Shown here: positions 35,916-39,846 of the stretch, one piece after another
Position numbering within the stretch: position 1 is the stretch's first letter
How the letters are laid out: each line of letters begins with the position of its first letter
NCBI GenBank assembly: GCA_902604065.1
Contig: CACKXF010000011.1
Coordinates: forward strand, 1 to 39,846
Origin: an uncultured Pelagibacteraceae bacterium
Lineage (GTDB): Bacteria; Pseudomonadota; Alphaproteobacteria; Pelagibacterales; Pelagibacteraceae
Length of the DNA: 39,846 bases
Reading direction: 5' to 3'
Notes under the pieces: model-generated
Database searches by the model: none
Seen by the model: the letters and a program-made list of their open reading frames with translations, nothing else
Told to the model about the DNA's origin: nothing
Made by a program: the position numbers and the translations under genes

Positions 35916-36520
35916 TGGATAATAATATTCTAGAAATCGATGAGTTAATTAAACAATTTTCTAAGCTACCAGGGCTTGGGCCCAAATCAGCTAAACGAAT
36001 AATCTTAAAACTAATTAATAATAAAGACTCAATGATTAAGCCATTAACAAAATCTTTAGCTAATGTTTATAAAAATGTTGTCAGATGTAATGACTGTGGA
36101 AATTTAAAGATAATTGATAAAAATTGTATTTGTAAAATTGAAATGAATTATAACAAAATATGTGTTGTGGAGAATTTGGCAGACATGTGGGTTATAGACT
36201 CAGCCAGTATATACAAAGGCTATTTTCATATTCTCGGAGGAACGATTAGTTCTAATGAAAATTATGATAAAAAAAATCTATTAATAGACTCTTTGATTGA
36301 CAGAATAAAAAAAAATAGTTTAGAGGAAGTAATTATTGCCACTAGTGCAACTGTTGAAGGCCAAACAACTGCACATTATATAGAGGATTTAATAAAAAAT
36401 GATAAAATAAAAATTACTAAATTAGCTCAAGGTTTACCTGTTGGAGGAGAAATCGAACAACTCGATGATGGAACTTTGTTTTCAGCGTTCAAAAATCGTG
36501 TGCCAGTTAAGAAAATTTAG
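35915..36520 (+). CDS. recR: Recombination protein RecR
   Basis: [23 protein letters not shown]; Cys-rich zinc finger; [22 protein letters not shown]-type [10 protein letters not shown]. Confidence 0.95.
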   Translation: MDNNILEIDELIKQFSKLPGLGPKSAKRIILKLINNKDSMIKPLTKSLANVYKNVVRCNDCGNLKIIDKNCICKIEMNYNKICVVENLADMWVIDSASIYKGYFHILGGTISSNENYDKKNLLIDSLIDRIKKNSLEEVIIATSATVEGQTTAHYIEDLIKNDKIKITKLAQGLPVGGEIEQLDDGTLFSAFKNRVPVKKI

Positions 36521-38682
36521 AATTCTTTTTTTTTAATTCTTTTTTCATGAAGAAGCGGCTCAGTATAACCTGATGGTTGAACTCTTCCTTTAAAAACGAG
36601 GTCACAAGCAGCTGAGAAAGCAATTGAATTTTCAAAGTCTTTTGACATTTTTGTATATCCCGACCTACCACTTCGATTATATGCTGGATCTTTATCATTT
36701 TGTTCATCTACTATTGTTGCCATCTTTTTCATTACTTTCATCACCTGTTCTTTTGTACAAATGTTGTGGTGCAGCCAATTAGCTATATGTTGAGAAGATA
36801 TTCTTAAAGTAGCTCTATCTTCCATTAAACCAATATTATTGATATCAGGCACTTTAGAACAACCTACACCTTGGTCAATCCACCTTACTACATAACCCAA
36901 AATACCTTGCGCGTTATTTTCAAGTTCTCTATTGATATCTTCAGAGGACCAATTAGGTCTATCCGCTTTAGGTATGTTTAAAATATCATTTAGTTTAGCC
37001 TTTGCTCTAGAACGAATTTTGTCTTGTTCAACAAACACATTTACTTTGTGATAATGCATTGAGTGCAATGTCGCAGCGGTAGGCGAAGGCACCCAAGCAC
37101 AATTAGCACCCGATTTTGGGTGTCCAATTTTTTGCTCCATCATGTTTCCCATTTGATCAGGCATAGCCCACATGCCTTTCCCAATTTGTGCCTTACCTGA
37201 AAAACCGCACTCTAAACCAATATCTACGTTCCAGTTTTCATAAGCGTTAAGCCATTTAGATTTTTTCATTTCACCTTTAAAAATCATAGGACCAGCCTCA
37301 AATGAGGTATGCATTTCGTCTCCTGTTCTATCTAAAAAACCAGTATTTATAAATACAACTCTATTTTTAACTTCTCTTATACATTCTTTTAAATTCACAG
37401 TAGTTCTTCTCTCTTCATCCATTATCCCTACTTTGAGAGAATATTTTTTAATATCTAATGCTTCTTCAACTTTTCCAAACAAGGTATTTGTGAAAGCAAC
37501 TTCTTCTGGACCATGCATTTTTGGTTTTACAATATAAACAGAGTTAGTTCTGGAATTTTTTTTATTTTTAAAATCGTGTAAAGAACAAAGAGAAGCTACG
37601 TAAGCATCCATTATACCCTCAGGTATCTCTGATCCATCTTTTAATATTATTGAAGAATTGGTCATTAAATGGCCAACGTTTCGATTTAATAATAAAGCCC
37701 TTCCATGTAAAGTAATTTTATCTCCATCTTTAGAAATATAATTTCGATTAGGGTTTAATTTTCGAATAAATTTTTTTCCATTTTTTTCCATATTAGCGGT
37801 CAAATCACCTTTCATCAGACCCAACCAATTTCTATAACATTTTACTTTATCTTCAGCATCAACTGCAGCTACTGAGTCCTCATTATCAATAATCGTAGAA
37901 ATAGCAGACTCCATGACAACATCGGATATAGATGCTTTATCTGATTTTCCAATTATATGATTTGGATTAATTAAAATATCTATATGAAGATTATTATTTT
38001 TTATTAATATTGAATCTGGAGCATTTTTTTCTCCTTTATAACCGATAAATTGTGCTTTATTTTCAAGATTATTTTCTTTCTCATTTGCAAAAAAAACTAA
38101 GTCTTTATTTTGTATTTTAATTTTTGTTACTTCTTTCCAACTTAAATTTGAAATGGGCGCTATTTCATTTAAAAAATCTCTAACATAATTTATAACTTTA
38201 GCTCCTCTTTCAGGATTATAGCCTGTACCTTTATCTCCTGAGATAACATCTGTTCCGTATAAAGCATCATATAAACTGCCCCAACGAGCATTAGCAGCAT
38301 TTAAAGCATATCTAGCATTGTCCACTGGAACTACTAGTTGCGGTCCTGCAATAGAAGAGATTTCCTCATCCACATTAGAGGTCTCAATCTTAAAACTTTC
38401 TTTTTCTTCAACTATATATGAAATTGATTTTAAAAATTCGGTATATTTTTTTTGGTCAAATTCTTTATCAGAATTATTTTTATGCCACTTGTCGATTTTA
38501 TCTTGTATTAACTCTCTCTTTTCAATTAATAATTTATTAATAGGCGCAAGTTCATGAACATCTTTTTCAAATTTTTTCCAAAAATTATCTGAATTAATGT
38601 TTGTACCTGGGATCACTTCTTCATTAATAAAATCAAATAGAGCTGAGTTTATCTGAAGTCCATTTTTGTTAATAATATTCAT
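36517..38682 (-). CDS. glcB: Malate synthase G
   Basis: [89 protein letters not shown] at 38682 is more likely than the TTG at 38691. Confidence 0.96.
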   Translation of the reverse strand: MNIINKNGLQINSALFDFINEEVIPGTNINSDNFWKKFEKDVHELAPINKLLIEKRELIQDKIDKWHKNNSDKEFDQKKYTEFLKSISYIVEEKESFKIETSNVDEEISSIAGPQLVVPVDNARYALNAANARWGSLYDALYGTDVISGDKGTGYNPERGAKVINYVRDFLNEIAPISNLSWKEVTKIKIQNKDLVFFANEKENNLENKAQFIGYKGEKNAPDSILIKNNNLHIDILINPNHIIGKSDKASISDVVMESAISTIIDNEDSVAAVDAEDKVKCYRNWLGLMKGDLTANMEKNGKKFIRKLNPNRNYISKDGDKITLHGRALLLNRNVGHLMTNSSIILKDGSEIPEGIMDAYVASLCSLHDFKNKKNSRTNSVYIVKPKMHGPEEVAFTNTLFGKVEEALDIKKYSLKVGIMDEERRTTVNLKECIREVKNRVVFINTGFLDRTGDEMHTSFEAGPMIFKGEMKKSKWLNAYENWNVDIGLECGFSGKAQIGKGMWAMPDQMGNMMEQKIGHPKSGANCAWVPSPTAATLHSMHYHKVNVFVEQDKIRSRAKAKLNDILNIPKADRPNWSSEDINRELENNAQGILGYVVRWIDQGVGCSKVPDINNIGLMEDRATLRISSQHIANWLHHNICTKEQVMKVMKKMATIVDEQNDKDPAYNRSGRSGYTKMSKDFENSIAFSAACDLVFKGRVQPSGYTEPLLHEKRIKKKEF

Positions 38683-38699
38683 ACGTACCAATCTAACAC

Positions 38700-38837
38700 C
38701 CCATCTGTATTGGTACCTGAGAGATTTGCTCCTTCGGTGAGATATTATCTCTTTCCAGAATTATTTTTGCACGGTCCTTTTGCCTGAGAGTTTCCGGGGT
38801 GGTTGCTCCTTCGGCGCTGTAAATACAGTCTCTCCCG
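38700..38837 (-). promoter_or_regulatory. Tandem glycine riboswitch upstream of glcB
   Basis: Minus strand: GGGAGAGACTG...GCGCCGAAGGAGCAACC...GGAAACTCTCAGGCAAAAGGACCG (aptamer I) then CTGGAAAGAGA...TCACCGAAGGAGCAAATCTCTCAGGTACCAATACAGATGGGG (aptamer II); both contain the CCGAAGGAGCAA and CTCTCAGG cores. Confidence 0.95.
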
Positions 38838-38950
38838 TTTTTTTATATATTTTGGACTTTTATAAAATTAAAGTCAATTATTTATATCAACCTCAATATA
38901 AATTAATTAATTAAATTCTAATAAAACGGGAATTATGATATGTAACAATC

Positions 38951-39846
38951 ATGAAAAATTACCTTGAATTTGAAAAAGAAATAAAAAATTTAGAAGAGGA
39001 AATGGAGGGCCTTAAAAGCCCAGGTGCTGAGGGGATATCAGAAGTTGATACTAGTAAAATAAAATCTACTCAAGATCAGATAAACTCAAAATTAAAAAGT
39101 GTATATTCTAATTTAAATAGCTGGCAAAAAACATTAGTAGCAAGACACGAAGATAGACCTAGAGCAAAATACTACATAAATAAAATTTTTAATAATTTTA
39201 CACCTCTATCTGGAGATAGGTATTTTGGAGATGATAAATCTGTAACAGTTGGATTTGGTTTGATAGAAAATAAATCTGTACTTGTTATTGGCCAAGAAAA
39301 AGGAGAAGATTTAAATTCTAGAATTACAAAAAATTTTGGAATGATGAGTCCTGAAGGATATAGAAAATGTATTAGACTTATGAAATTAGCTGATAGATTT
39401 CGAATACCGATTATCACATTCATTGACACTCCTGGCGCGTATCCAGGAATTGGAGCTGAACAACGAGGTCAAGCATCAGCAATAGCACACTCTATAGAAT
39501 GTTCTATGTCTTTAAAAGTTCCTAATATTTCAATCATAATCGGAGAAGGTGGCTCTGGAGGCGCAATAGCTTTGGCTTCTTCAAATAAAGTAATAATGTT
39601 AGAGAATTCAATTTATTCAGTAATCTCCCCAGAAGGTTGCGCTTCTATTTTATGGAGAGACCCAGGAAAGTCGCTTGAAGCAGCAGAAGCTATGAAACTA
39701 TCGTCACAAGATTTATTAAAATTAGGAGTTATTGATGAAATTATAGAGGAACCTACAGGTGGAGCGCATAGAAATTACGATGAAATATCTCAAGAGGTAA
39801 AAAAAACTATATTAGAAAATTTAAATTATTTTAAAGATATGAGCCC
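38951..39846 (+). CDS. accA: Acetyl-CoA carboxylase carboxyltransferase subunit alpha, 3' end outside window
   Basis: MKNYLEFEKEIKNLEEEMEGLKSP; FIDTPGAYPGIGAEQRGQASAIA; IIGEGGSGGAIAL; VISPEGCASILWRD. The frame is open to the window end, so it is absent from the ORF track. Confidence 0.96.
   Translation, partial: MKNYLEFEKEIKNLEEEMEGLKSPGAEGISEVDTSKIKSTQDQINSKLKSVYSNLNSWQKTLVARHEDRPRAKYYINKIFNNFTPLSGDRYFGDDKSVTVGFGLIENKSVLVIGQEKGEDLNSRITKNFGMMSPEGYRKCIRLMKLADRFRIPIITFIDTPGAYPGIGAEQRGQASAIAHSIECSMSLKVPNISIIIGEGGSGGAIALASSNKVIMLENSIYSVISPEGCASILWRDPGKSLEAAEAMKLSSQDLLKLGVIDEIIEEPTGGAHRNYDEISQEVKKTILENLNYFKDMS

Noticed and set aside
38709-38850. Rho-independent terminator reading of the glcB leader
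   Set aside because: On the glcB (minus) strand no T tract follows the stems; the T run at 38838-38844 on the plus strand belongs to the upstream side of the riboswitch.
1-39846. tRNA, rRNA, CRISPR, transposase, phage or defence islands
   Set aside because: Looked in intergenic gaps and ORF products and saw none; the gaps are too short and the gene content is core. tRNAscan-SE and a CRISPR finder would settle it.

Overview
This 39.8-kb window is AT-rich, gene-dense bacterial chromosome. Gene content, gene order and a tandem glycine riboswitch in front of malate synthase make it look like SAR11/Pelagibacterales-type Alphaproteobacteria; that taxonomic call is inference, not a database result. 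I found no mobile elements, CRISPR arrays, rRNA or tRNA genes. Most ORFs are core genes: cfa-like (5' truncated), ybgC, purEK, rmuC, sbcB, trxA, a 14-gene minus-strand run (rnd-like, kdsD, lptC, lptB, aroA, cmk, rpsA, ihfB, pyrF, trpF, trpB, trpA, accD, folC-like), a complex-I NDUFA9-like gene, a PiT-like permease, an aquaporin, gcrA, argD-argF, cycM-like, kdsB, pheA, the SRP RNA, dnaX-ybaB-recR, glcB, and accA (3' truncated). The items most worth a second look are: a predicted start-codon-sequestering helix in the glcB glycine riboswitch; a 394-aa protein with an extremely Lys/Arg-rich tail and a coiled coil; reciprocal 4-bp stop-codon overlaps at four of six convergent gene pairs; a folC-like gene with degraded nucleotide-binding motifs; absence of lptA from its usual place between lptC and lptB; a divergent PiT-like permease with an unusually long leader; and an SRP RNA abutting the dnaX start codon. 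I did not see a clear new defence or mobile system. The novelty here is mostly genome-streamlining architecture and a few lineage-specific proteins.
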